Below the pieces are notes generated by a model. It saw only the letters and a list, made by a program, of their open reading frames with translations. It was not told the origin of the DNA and searched no databases. Shown piece by piece: positions 1 through 5,610 of a DNA stretch of 5,743 bases (positions are counted from its first letter, which is position 1; every line of letters begins with the position of its first letter). The position numbers and the translations under genes are program-made. Origin of the DNA: an uncultured Opitutaceae bacterium (GTDB taxonomy: Bacteria; Verrucomicrobiota; Verrucomicrobiae; Opitutales; Opitutaceae). The stretch is taken from the NCBI GenBank assembly GCA_946482625.1, contig CAMLSH010000267.1, positions 1-5,743 of the forward strand, in the 5' to 3' direction.

Positions 1-39
1 CGCCGAGAACCGACTGATCTCCACCGGTTGCGGGCGCGC

Positions 40-657
40 ATGTCGGCCCACTCGCTGCTCAAGACCGTCGGCATCACGGCCTTCATCACCGTCTTCTTCA
101 TCGCCTATTTCCGGCTGCTCAACTTCCCGATTTTTCCGGTAACGGTGATGCCGCTCCTGGCAGTGGATAACTGGATACCGTTTGCCCCGCTGACGCTGAT
201 CGCCTACGTGTCGCTCTGGGTTTATGTGCCTCTCGCCCCGGTCTCGCTGCCCACGAAATCCGAGCTCTACGCGCTCGGCTGGGAAGCAGGCGGCGTGGCC
301 CTGATTGGCCTCGGGATCTTCCTCGTCTGGCCGTCCGTGATCCCGGCCATCGAGATCGACTGGACGCAGCATCCCGGGTTCGAGTTTCTAAAAACGATCG
401 ATGCCTCCGGCAACGCCTGCCCCTCGCTGCATGTGGCGTTCGCAGTCTTCACCGCGATCCGTTTTCACGCCTCGCTGCGCGAGGTAGACGCGCGTCTGAG
501 CCTGCGCGTGGCCAACTGGCTGTGGTGCCTCGCCATCGTCTACTCGACGCTTTCCACCAAACAACATGTCGCCGTGGACGCGTTCGCCGGTGCCGCGCTC
601 GGCATCCTCGGCGGTACCGTCCGCTGGACGCGTTGGTTGCAGCGGAAAGCTGCGTGA
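40..657 (+). CDS. PAP2-superfamily membrane phosphatase / inositolphosphotransferase-like protein (start uncertain)
   Basis: Integral membrane enzyme of the PAP2 type, expected to transfer or hydrolyse a lipid-linked phosphate at the membrane. The ATG at 40 gives 205 residues; a TTG at 28 is in frame and the frame stays open to the window edge, so the true start may lie outside. No Shine-Dalgarno is visible. Numbering from the ATG, hydrophobic segments lie near residues 9-27, 46-66, 80-102, 131-142, 157-170 and 177-195, consistent with the usual six helices. The second PAP2 motif appears as CPSLH (127-131), and the third as S-T-x5-H-x3-D, with His176 and Asp180. The usual Arg of this motif is Thr, and no clear first motif (K-x6-RP) is seen. 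This pattern resembles the PAP2_3/inositol-phosphorylceramide-synthase-like branch (established family knowledge), so aminoalcohol- or inositol-phosphotransfer is as plausible as simple phosphatase action. The substrate is unknown. It is convergent with the next gene, 13 bases away. Confidence 0.85.
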   Translation: MSAHSLLKTVGITAFITVFFIAYFRLLNFPIFPVTVMPLLAVDNWIPFAPLTLIAYVSLWVYVPLAPVSLPTKSELYALGWEAGGVALIGLGIFLVWPSVIPAIEIDWTQHPGFEFLKTIDASGNACPSLHVAFAVFTAIRFHASLREVDARLSLRVANWLWCLAIVYSTLSTKQHVAVDAFAGAALGILGGTVRWTRWLQRKAA

Positions 658-670
658 GCCGGCCACGCGC

Positions 671-1066
671 TCAATGCCCGCGCCGGGCCTTGTTGCGCGC
701 GGCGAGCATCTGATCGTGTTGGGCCTCTTCGACGCCTTCCAACGCGAGCCGCTCCACGGTTTCCTGCTCGTCGATGTCCTGGACGGCCGGCTTCTGGTTG
801 TCGAAAAACACCGGCGCCTGCGATGGATCGCGCGAGATAGCGCCCGTGCTTTGACCATCGTCGTTGAGCGTCGGATGCACGCCCAGGCCGCTGAGCTCGG
901 CCAGCGCCCGCTCCCGGTCGAGCGGCGTCGGTTCCGAGCCGCTGCGTCCCTCGATCATGGCAATCTCCCTGGCGCGGTGCTCCACGTCGGACGTGGTGAT
1001 GCCGCCGGCCCCCCGGCCGTGGAGGATGACTTTTCCCTGGGTATCGTGTGAGGCGGGTGTATTCAT
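671..1066 (-). CDS. Uncharacterised 131-residue soluble protein, coupled to topoisomerase IB
   Basis: I do not recognise this protein. It has 131 residues, no signal peptide and no membrane helix. It is rich in charged residues and Ala/Gly/Gln, with a likely disordered N-terminus (1-25). A helical segment follows at about 26-60 (containing VEHRAREIAMIEG, then an Arg/Glu-rich stretch), and a second Glu/Gln-rich helix at about 98-128 ends in a basic tail. The first helix loosely recalls small DUF2934-type proteins, but this is weak. The start codon overlaps the topoisomerase stop as ATGA, and AAGGAG lies 9 bases upstream, so the start is well supported and translational coupling is likely. No catalytic motif is visible. 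It could be an accessory or regulatory partner of the topoisomerase, or an unrelated stress-type protein; the context cannot decide. The 3' end is 13 bases from the convergent PAP2 gene, with no obvious terminator between. Confidence 0.82.
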   Translation of the reverse strand: MNTPASHDTQGKVILHGRGAGGITTSDVEHRAREIAMIEGRSGSEPTPLDRERALAELSGLGVHPTLNDDGQSTGAISRDPSQAPVFFDNQKPAVQDIDEQETVERLALEGVEEAQHDQMLAARNKARRGH

Positions 1067-2238
1067 AGAACAGATCTCCTTTTGTTGTTTTGGTTGTTGC
1101 GAAACTGTCTGCTCCCGGTGCGTGGCGCGGTCGCCAGCCCGTCCCCCGAGCGGAGCCGCCCGCGTCTTCCCTGCTGCGCCCGCTTGAGCTGCTGCTGCAG
1201 GAAGACCAACACCGACGCTTCGATCGTGGAAAGACGGAAGAGATCTGCGCGCAACGCCTTCTCCGCTCGTCGCTCCAGCACCGTGACGGTGAGCCCGTCG
1301 AGATAGCCGTTGAGCACGGCCGGATGGATGTACGATTTCCGGCAGATCGTCGGCGTGTTGCCCAGCCGCGCCGCCACTTTCTCGATCGCCGCCAGCATGT
1401 TCTTTTTTCCCTGCGCCGTCGTCTCGAACCGGCCGAACTCATGCAAGGCCTCCGCCGCGAGCACGGTCGCCGCCCAGGTCCGGAAATCTTTGGCGGAGAA
1501 CTCCTCGCCAGCGATCCGTCTCAGGTACTCGTTTACGTCTTCCGACCCGATCTTCTGGATACGACCGTCTTCGTCGGTGTACTGGAAAAGCGCCTGTCCG
1601 GGCAGCTCCTGGGCGTTGCGGACGATCTTCGCCAGACGCGGGTCGCGCAGGTCGATCGCGTGGCGCTTCCCGCTCTTCCCGCGAAACTCGAAATGCATAA
1701 ACGCCCCGCGCACCTCGACGTGGCGGTCGCGCAGCGTGCTGAGCCCGAACGAGCCGTTCTGCCGCGCGTACTCCTCGTTGCCCACGCGGATCAACGTCGC
1801 TTCCAGCAAGCGCGTCACCGCGGCCAGGATTTTTTCGCGACCCAATCCCGGGCGTTCCAACTCCCGGTTCACCGTTCGCCGGATTTTTGGAAGCACCCGG
1901 CCAAAAGCGATCATGCGGTCGTATTTCGTCCGATCCCGCACTTCCCGCCACTGCGGGTGATAGCAATGCTGTTTCCGGCCGCACGCATCGCGCCCTGTCG
2001 CCTGAAGATGACCGTTATCGACGGGACAGATCCACGCATCCGTCCACGCGGGTGGTATCGCCAGACTTCGGATACGCGCAAGCAAGGCCTTCTCTTTCAC
2101 CGGACTCCCGTCCGGGTAAAAATACCGGAAGGACTTTCCGCTGCGCTGGCGGCTGAGACCGGGCTCGGCGTCGGTGACATACCTCAGCCCGGCTGCCTTG
2201 GCCGCCCCGCCGGATTCGATAACCGCTATCGACGTCAT
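1063..2238 (-). CDS. topIB: DNA topoisomerase IB (bacterial, poxvirus-like)
   Basis: Type IB topoisomerase: it relaxes positive and negative supercoils by nicking one strand through a 3'-phosphotyrosyl link, without ATP or metal. The protein has 391 residues. The N-terminal DNA-clamp domain spans roughly 15-105 (IPPAWTDAWIC at 61-71, then the GRDACGRKQHCYHPQW region at 82-97). The catalytic domain follows at about 110-355. The active-site set can be read as Arg151 (RVGNEEYA), Lys188 (FRGKSGK), Arg253 (DFRTWAAT), Asn294 (GNTPT) and nucleophile Tyr303 (KSYIHP). The spacings (37, 65, 41, 9) match my recollection of Deinococcus TopIB (R137, K174, R239, N280, Y289), where Asn replaces the viral His. 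The enzyme therefore looks intact. A basic 36-residue tail (356-391) extends past the core. The ATG start has no Shine-Dalgarno. The stop overlaps the next gene by ATGA, and the 40-residue ORF lies 38 bases upstream on the same strand. Confidence 0.96.
   Translation of the reverse strand: MTSIAVIESGGAAKAAGLRYVTDAEPGLSRQRSGKSFRYFYPDGSPVKEKALLARIRSLAIPPAWTDAWICPVDNGHLQATGRDACGRKQHCYHPQWREVRDRTKYDRMIAFGRVLPKIRRTVNRELERPGLGREKILAAVTRLLEATLIRVGNEEYARQNGSFGLSTLRDRHVEVRGAFMHFEFRGKSGKRHAIDLRDPRLAKIVRNAQELPGQALFQYTDEDGRIQKIGSEDVNEYLRRIAGEEFSAKDFRTWAATVLAAEALHEFGRFETTAQGKKNMLAAIEKVAARLGNTPTICRKSYIHPAVLNGYLDGLTVTVLERRAEKALRADLFRLSTIEASVLVFLQQQLKRAQQGRRGRLRSGDGLATAPRTGSRQFRNNQNNKRRSVL
1076..1081 (-). promoter_or_regulatory. 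Strong Shine-Dalgarno (AAGGAG) for the 131-residue gene
   Basis: On the minus strand AAGGAG lies 9 bases before the ATG at 1066, inside the 3' end of the topoisomerase gene. It is the best ribosome-binding site in the window. It fixes the start of the downstream gene and supports re-initiation at the ATGA stop/start overlap. Confidence 0.75.
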
Positions 2239-2276
2239 GGCCCGTGGTGAAAAGAAGCCGTCGTGTTTCGCCCCCG

Positions 2277-2399
2277 TTATTTGCGAAGTACTTTTGCGAC
2301 GAAGAAGACAACGATCGCGCCGGCCAGTCCGCCGCCGAGAAGCAGATAGAGGAGCGACCAGCCGACAGCGGCCATGGGAAGGAAAATTTCAGCGAGCAT
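2277..2399 (-). CDS. Putative 40-residue single-pass membrane microprotein
   Basis: An ATG at 2399 opens a 40-codon frame ending in TAA at 2277. The product starts MLAEIFLPMAAVGWSLLYLL, continues with a glycine-rich hydrophobic stretch (LGGGLAGAIVVFFVA) and ends with basic residues (KVLRK). It thus has about 25 hydrophobic residues and a positive C-terminal end, as in a single-pass inner-membrane protein. The small-residue cluster GGGLAGA could support helix packing. No Shine-Dalgarno precedes the ATG; Met9 is an alternative start. It lies 38 bases upstream of topIB in the same direction, so the two may share a transcript. I do not recognise a family. The coherent membrane-helix composition, the charged end and the otherwise empty interval argue that it is real, but a chance ORF of this length cannot be excluded. 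Confidence 0.5.
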   Translation of the reverse strand: MLAEIFLPMAAVGWSLLYLLLGGGLAGAIVVFFVAKVLRK

Positions 2400-2660
2400 A
2401 GGAGTAACGATTTGAGGTTTGAAAAAATCCTCGGCCGCATCGCGGTTGGTCGTGGGAACGACCGATCGGGAAACGCAGCTTCGGGAGATTGCTCACTTTC
2501 GCTTAACGTGTGCCACCGCTTCGCCGGGCTCCTTTCCGAGGCTCGATTTCCCCGGCGTGTCTGGCCGGTTTAAGCCGACATTATTTCCGGCAATCTCGGC
2601 GTCTTCCGCGCCCGCTATTTTGCAGCGTGCCCCCGCCGGCCCCCCTGCATACTGCGCTGA
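2400..2660. other. Intergenic region without a convincing gene
   Basis: About 260 bases lie between the 40-residue ORF and the stop of the 107-residue gene, both on the minus strand. Local base composition is more mixed than in the flanking genes, with several A/T-rich patches around 2411-2429 and 2566-2590. Frames that cross it show no protein-like composition. It probably holds the promoter for the minus-strand microprotein/topoisomerase cluster and the end of the upstream transcript. However, I could not pick a promoter with good -35 and -10 boxes, nor a stem followed by a T-tract. Confidence 0.5.
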
Positions 2661-2984
2661 TCAGCTCAGTGCCGCCGCCGCCCAAACAGGAAGTGGAAAA
2701 CTTTTTTCCTCCACGAAATCAGTGAGGATGTTCTGCACCCACGGTCGCGAGCATCGGCAATCCCCGAGCCGCAGAAACCGGTCACTGCCCTGCTGCTCGA
2801 TCGTGTATCGTCCCACCGTGACGGTGATCGGGGCAGATTCGCCGTGCAGCAGACACGTCAGCTCCATGCGTCCCGTCTTTGAATCGATGTCCAGCGTCTC
2901 CAGCCGCGCATAACGCGAGAGCAGTTCGTTGAGGTAGAGCCGGGCGGACTTACCGGCCAGCGCATCTTTGGCGGCGCGAAACAT
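2661..2984 (-). CDS. Conserved-looking hypothetical protein, 107 residues
   Basis: I do not recognise a named family. The ATG at 2984 gives 107 residues starting MFRAAKDALAGKSARLYLNE: an amphipathic N-terminal helix (about 1-27) followed by alternating beta-like segments (LETLDIDSKTGRMELTCLL at 28-46, ITVTVGRYTIE at 53-63, FLRLGDCRCS at 70-79). A C-terminal helix (PWVQNILTDFVEE, 81-93) and a PLPVWAAAAL tail complete it. There is no signal peptide or membrane helix, so it is probably cytosolic. Cys44, Cys76 and Cys78 are present, but there is no full zinc-binding set. The architecture suggests a small alpha/beta single-domain protein. The frame is open upstream to an ATG at 3203, but that extension is Arg/Gly-rich, runs antisense into the start of the ubiB gene and would erase the divergent promoter region, so the shorter start is preferred. 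No Shine-Dalgarno is visible. It is divergent from ubiB. Confidence 0.75.
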   Translation of the reverse strand: MFRAAKDALAGKSARLYLNELLSRYARLETLDIDSKTGRMELTCLLHGESAPITVTVGRYTIEQQGSDRFLRLGDCRCSRPWVQNILTDFVEEKSFPLPVWAAAALS

Positions 2985-3002
2985 GGGGGAAAAGTGCGGC
3001 AG

Positions 3003-3021
3003 CCGGGACGTGAGGTCCCGG
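3003..3021 (-). promoter_or_regulatory. Strong hairpin upstream of the 107-residue gene
   Basis: CCGGGAC at 3003-3009 is perfectly complementary to GTCCCGG at 3015-3021, giving a 7-bp GC-rich stem with a 5-base loop. It ends 18 bases before the ATG at 2984. If transcription begins at the possible promoter at 3038-3064, it lies in the 5' leader and could affect translation or RNA stability. It has no T-tract, so a terminator role is not supported. The structure is seen directly; any function is inferred. Confidence 0.45.
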
Positions 3022-3037
3022 ATCGTCGCGAGGCCGC

Positions 3038-3064
3038 ATTCTACGCAGAAACCGCCACGGTCAA
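3038..3064 (-). promoter_or_regulatory. Possible minus-strand promoter (TTGACC / TAGAAT)
   Basis: On the minus strand TTGACC (3064-3059) is followed after 15 bases by TAGAAT (3043-3038). Each box matches the sigma-70 consensus at five of six positions, but the spacer is two bases shorter than optimal. It would start a transcript near 3030 and serve the 107-residue gene. This is consensus matching only. Confidence 0.3.
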
Positions 3065-3071
3065 ACCGGCG

Positions 3072-3087
3072 GCGGAATAATTTCCGC
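3072..3087. promoter_or_regulatory. AT-centred inverted repeat in the divergent intergenic region (possible operator)
   Basis: GCGGAA (3072-3077) and TTCCGC (3082-3087) form a perfect 6-bp inverted repeat around the self-complementary centre TAAT, making a fully symmetrical 16-base site. It sits between the divergent 107-residue gene and ubiB, about 100 bases from each start, where a dimeric regulator could act on both. The central AATAAT also resembles a -10 box for ubiB, but no -35 box is found at the proper distance. Function is inferred from symmetry and position. Confidence 0.35.
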
Positions 3088-3186
3088 TCAACAAGGCGCG
3101 GCGCCACCGCGCATCCGTGCTTCGCGAACCCTCGCCCACCGCCGGTGTCGGCAGGCCCGCTCATTCTTCCCAAACTCCAGTCCGCC

Positions 3187-4878
3187 ATGAAAATTTCCGC
3201 CAATCACCTGAAACGCTACAAACAGATCGCGTCATTGCTTTGGAAATACGGCCGCTCGGATCTCGTCAAACAGATGACAACCGACGAAGCCTTCGGCGTG
3301 CGCATGGACGCTCCGGAGTACAGCGCAACGACGACTGCGGCCACTGAGAAACCCGAGCAACTCGTCGACGACCTCGAAGCGATGGGCCCCACCTACGTGA
3401 AACTCGGCCAAGTGCTCGCCGGCCGGCCGGATCTTCTTCCCGACCCGTACATCAAAGCCCTCGCGCGCCTTCAGGATCAGGTGAAGCCGTTTAGCTACGA
3501 GGAGGTCGAGCAGATCGTGACTGCCGAGCTCGGAGTCCGGATATCGAAGGCATTTTCCTCGTTCGCCACAGAACCCATCGCCGCCGCCTCGCTCGGGCAG
3601 GTCCACTTGGCCACGTTGCGCGATGGACGCCCAGTGGTCGTGAAAGTCCAACGACCCGGCATCCGCCAGCAAATCGCCGAAGACTTCGATGTGCTGGCCG
3701 AGATCGCCGGCTTCTTCGACAAACACACCGCGGTCGGCGAACGCTACCGTTTTCAAAGCGTGCTCGAAGAGTTCCGCGTCACCATCCAGCAGGAGCTCAA
3801 CTACGAGCGCGAAGCGCAAAACCTCATCAGCGTCGGCTCAAATCTCGCGGAATTCGAAACCATCCAGGTGCCGCAACCGGTCGCAGACTACAGCACCGGC
3901 AGCGTGCTCACGATGGACTATGTGCGCGGCCGAAAAATCACCAAGCTCGGCCCGCTCGCCCGCTTGGAGATGACCGGCACGCGCTTCCTCGCGGCGGATC
4001 TTTTCAAGGCGTATTTGAAGCAGGTGCTCGTCGACGGTCTTTTCCACGCCGATCCGCATCCGGGAAACGTCTTCATCACCGACGACGGCCGCATCGCGCT
4101 GCTCGACCTCGGCATGGTCGGCCACACCGGCCCCGCCATGCAGGAGAATCTCCTCAAACTCATCATGGCCGTCAGCGACGGCAAAGGCGAGGAAGCGGCC
4201 GAGATCGTGATCCGCTTCAGCGAAAAGCTGGAGCATTTCAACGCGCTCGAGTTTCGCCGGAAGATCGGCCAGCTCGTCGCGCTTCGCCGCGATCAGGGAC
4301 TCGAACAGCTCAACGTCGGCCGCTCGCTTCTCGACGTGAGCCGCAACGCGCACGAGAACGGCCTGTTCGTTCCCAGCGAGCTCACGCTCCTCGGAAAAAC
4401 GCTTCTCCAGCTCGACGAAGTCGGCCGCATTCTCGATCCCACCTTCGACCCCAACGCCACCATCCGCGAGGAAGCTTCGGCGCTCATGACGCAACGCGTG
4501 CGTAAAGATCTCACGCAAGGAAACGCGTTCAGCGCGCTGCTCGAGATGAAGGATTTCGTGAGCAATCTCCCCGGCCGCCTCAACCGGATCATGGACGTCA
4601 TCGCCAACTCCGAACTCGAAGTGAAGGTGAAGGCGACCGACACGAAAACCGTCGTCGACGGCATGCAGAAAATCGCCAATCGCATCACCACCGGGCTGAT
4701 CCTAGCCGCGTTGATCGTCGGCGCCTCCTTGATGATGCGGATCGAAACGCCGTACCGGCTCTTCGGATACCCGGTGCTCGCCATGGTCTGCTTCCTCGCC
4801 GCCGCTGCCGGCGGATTCTGGCTGGTCATCAGCATCTTCATCCACGATCAGCGCTCCAAAAAGAAGGAGCTGCGCTGA
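3187..4878 (+). CDS. ubiB: AarF/UbiB (ABC1/ADCK) family atypical kinase, membrane-anchored
   Basis: Atypical protein-kinase-like ATPase of the UbiB/ADCK family. Members support quinone biosynthesis or distribution of hydrophobic isoprenoid lipids at the inner membrane; the substrate is not settled. The protein has 563 residues, the normal family size. Family landmarks are in order: KLGQ at 72-75 (the KxGQ motif), the alanine-rich loop AAASLGQ at 132-138 replacing the protein-kinase glycine loop, VVKVQRPG with nucleotide-site Lys153, the ELNYEREA motif at 203-210, the catalytic segment HADPHPGN at 287-294, and DLG at 307-309 (metal-binding Asp307). Two hydrophobic segments close the protein (about 503-518 and 527-552), followed by a basic tail. 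All key residues are present. The ATG at 3187 is chosen because MKISANHLKRYKQIASLLWK matches the usual family N-terminus; longer in-frame starts add only low-complexity Arg/Pro sequence. No Shine-Dalgarno precedes it. No quinone biosynthesis gene is adjacent, so ubiquinone versus menaquinone cannot be told. Confidence 0.95.
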   Translation: MKISANHLKRYKQIASLLWKYGRSDLVKQMTTDEAFGVRMDAPEYSATTTAATEKPEQLVDDLEAMGPTYVKLGQVLAGRPDLLPDPYIKALARLQDQVKPFSYEEVEQIVTAELGVRISKAFSSFATEPIAAASLGQVHLATLRDGRPVVVKVQRPGIRQQIAEDFDVLAEIAGFFDKHTAVGERYRFQSVLEEFRVTIQQELNYEREAQNLISVGSNLAEFETIQVPQPVADYSTGSVLTMDYVRGRKITKLGPLARLEMTGTRFLAADLFKAYLKQVLVDGLFHADPHPGNVFITDDGRIALLDLGMVGHTGPAMQENLLKLIMAVSDGKGEEAAEIVIRFSEKLEHFNALEFRRKIGQLVALRRDQGLEQLNVGRSLLDVSRNAHENGLFVPSELTLLGKTLLQLDEVGRILDPTFDPNATIREEASALMTQRVRKDLTQGNAFSALLEMKDFVSNLPGRLNRIMDVIANSELEVKVKATDTKTVVDGMQKIANRITTGLILAALIVGASLMMRIETPYRLFGYPVLAMVCFLAAAAGGFWLVISIFIHDQRSKKKELR

Positions 4879-5074
4879 GCCCGGCGCCTCCGTTAAGCAG
4901 CTCCCGCAACGTGGTGCGGCGCCCGGAAAACACCGCCCCAAAACCGTTCTGCATATTGCCCGTCCGCGCATAAAATTCGCTGCACATTGCCGCGACACGC
5001 CGGCCGAGAGCCATTTGCGCCAAGGATAACGACCGGTACACCAGCGGGTTAAAAACGCACACGACCGGTGGCAT
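4838..5074 (-). CDS. Doubtful 78-residue ORF, antisense to the end of ubiB
   Basis: The 207 to 231 bases between ubiB and the lipoprotein start contain a minus-strand frame of 78 codons whose last 41 bases overlap the 3' end of ubiB tail to tail. The predicted product (MPPVVCVFNPLVYRSLSLAQ, then a basic amphipathic middle part and a Gly/Ser-rich end) has a fairly protein-like composition but no recognised domain, signal peptide or clear membrane helix. There is no Shine-Dalgarno before the ATG at 5074. It may be a small hypothetical gene, a remnant, or a chance ORF in GC-rich DNA. I list it because the interval is otherwise unexplained. Confidence 0.25.
   Translation of the reverse strand: MPPVVCVFNPLVYRSLSLAQMALGRRVAAMCSEFYARTGNMQNGFGAVFSGRRTTLRELLNGGAGLSAAPSFWSADRG
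4866..4904. repeat. Inverted repeat spanning the ubiB stop codon
   Basis: GGAGCTGC (4866-4873) is exactly complementary to GCAGCTCC (4897-4904), an 8-bp stem with a 23-base loop holding the ubiB stop codon (4876-4878) and a GGCGCC palindrome. There is no following T-tract, so it is not a typical intrinsic terminator; it may protect the 3' end of the transcript or be chance. Confidence 0.3.
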
Positions 5075-5079
5075 GAGGG
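5075..5079 (+). promoter_or_regulatory. GAGGG ribosome-binding site favouring the longer lipoprotein start
   Basis: GAGGG lies six bases before the in-frame ATG at 5086. A second purine run, GGGAGG at 5088-5093, is 16 bases from the ATG at 5110, which is too far for good use. On ribosome-binding evidence alone the 5086 start wins; on signal-peptide shape the 5110 start wins. Confidence 0.4.
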
Positions 5080-5109
5080 CAGCGAATGGGAGGCGAACCC
5101 GTTCTCACT

Positions 5110-5610
5110 ATGAAAACCCCCTCGTGCCTCGCTCGTCTGCCTCTCATCGCCCTGCCTCTCGTCGTTCTTCTCGGCCTGAGTGCCTGCGTGGCCCCATCCC
5201 CGCCCCGCCCCGTCGTCGCCTATCCGGTCAGCTTCCAAGTGCCCGTGGGCAACACCCAGGTGAGCGCTACCGACGGTCCTCAAAATCTCAATGTGAGCGC
5301 CAATCAGGACGTCAGCGTGGAGCCGGGTAAGACCATTTACTATCAGGTCGTCTCCCCGGTCGACGTCGTCCTCAGCATTTACGAACTGAGCTCCAATAAC
5401 GTCAGCACCGTCTCCAGCACGCGCCTGACCCAGATGCAGGGCAACAGTTTCACCGCGTCGATCACGCCCGCGGTCCACGCGCTGCGCTTTAGCTTCACCG
5501 CCGCCCAAGCGAACAGCAGCGGCACCGCGCGCTTCACGATCTCCGACCGCCCGATCGCGCCCGCCGTCACGACCACCACAACGACGACGCACACCACCAC
5601 CACGCCTTGA
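5110..5610 (+). CDS. Putative outer-membrane lipoprotein with Thr-rich C-terminal tail
   Basis: Secreted lipoprotein of unknown function. From the ATG at 5110 the product is 166 residues: a short basic n-region (MKTPSCLARL), a hydrophobic core (11-22) and a lipobox LSAC with acylated Cys26. The +2 residue is Val rather than Asp, which by the E. coli rule favours the outer membrane. A Pro-rich linker (29-37) is followed by a beta-rich domain (about 40-148) with repeated short hydrophobic strands such as TIYYQVVSPVDVVLSIYEL. A tail of seven Thr, one His and four Thr (154-165) precedes a final Pro. I do not recognise the domain. An alternative in-frame ATG at 5086 adds eight residues and has GAGGG (5075-5079) six bases upstream, so it is a serious rival; the shorter start gives the more typical signal peptide. 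The stop overlaps a possible next gene. Confidence 0.8.
   Translation: MKTPSCLARLPLIALPLVVLLGLSACVAPSPPRPVVAYPVSFQVPVGNTQVSATDGPQNLNVSANQDVSVEPGKTIYYQVVSPVDVVLSIYELSSNNVSTVSSTRLTQMQGNSFTASITPAVHALRFSFTAAQANSSGTARFTISDRPIAPAVTTTTTTTHTTTTP
5569..5604 (+). repeat. ACN trinucleotide run encoding a Thr-rich tail
   Basis: Twelve consecutive codons of the form ACN or CAC encode Thr7-His-Thr4 at the lipoprotein C-terminus. The third base varies (ACG, ACC, ACA), so the run is imperfect as DNA but uniform as protein, suggesting selection for threonine rather than simple slippage. Confidence 0.6.

Noticed and set aside
639..688. Small hairpins around the PAP2 stop (GCAGC/GCTGC at 639-653; GCCCG/CGGGC at 676-688) as a bidirectional terminator
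   Set aside because: Stems are only 5 bp, lie inside the coding ends and have no T-tract on either strand; expected by chance in GC-rich DNA.
540..1442. Minus-strand frame of 300 codons overlapping topIB and the 131-residue gene
   Set aside because: It is a shifted reading of the same strand with extreme Arg/Ser/Ala content; the topIB and 131-residue frames explain the DNA better.
1090..2250. Long plus-strand open frame (386 codons) antisense to topIB
   Set aside because: It is a mirror of a GC-rich coding strand: Arg/Pro/Leu-rich without domains, while the opposite strand encodes an intact TopIB with every catalytic residue.
2414..2432. GAGG/CCTC imperfect stem with an A/T-rich core as a terminator
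   Set aside because: The stem needs a bulge and has no following T-run in the direction of transcription.
2968..3186. In-frame N-terminal extension of UbiB by 73 residues
   Set aside because: The added part is Arg/Pro-rich and unlike the family, and it overlaps the divergent regulatory region and the start of the minus-strand gene; the ATG at 3187 matches the family N-terminus.
2985..3203. Upstream extension of the 107-residue protein containing a CxxC (FCVECG)
   Set aside because: The Cys pair looked like half a zinc ribbon, but no second pair follows, the rest is Arg/Gly-rich, and the extension would overlap the ubiB start.
5015..5042. TTGCGC with downstream TACACC as a lipoprotein promoter
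   Set aside because: The -10 match is only about three of six positions; not better than chance.
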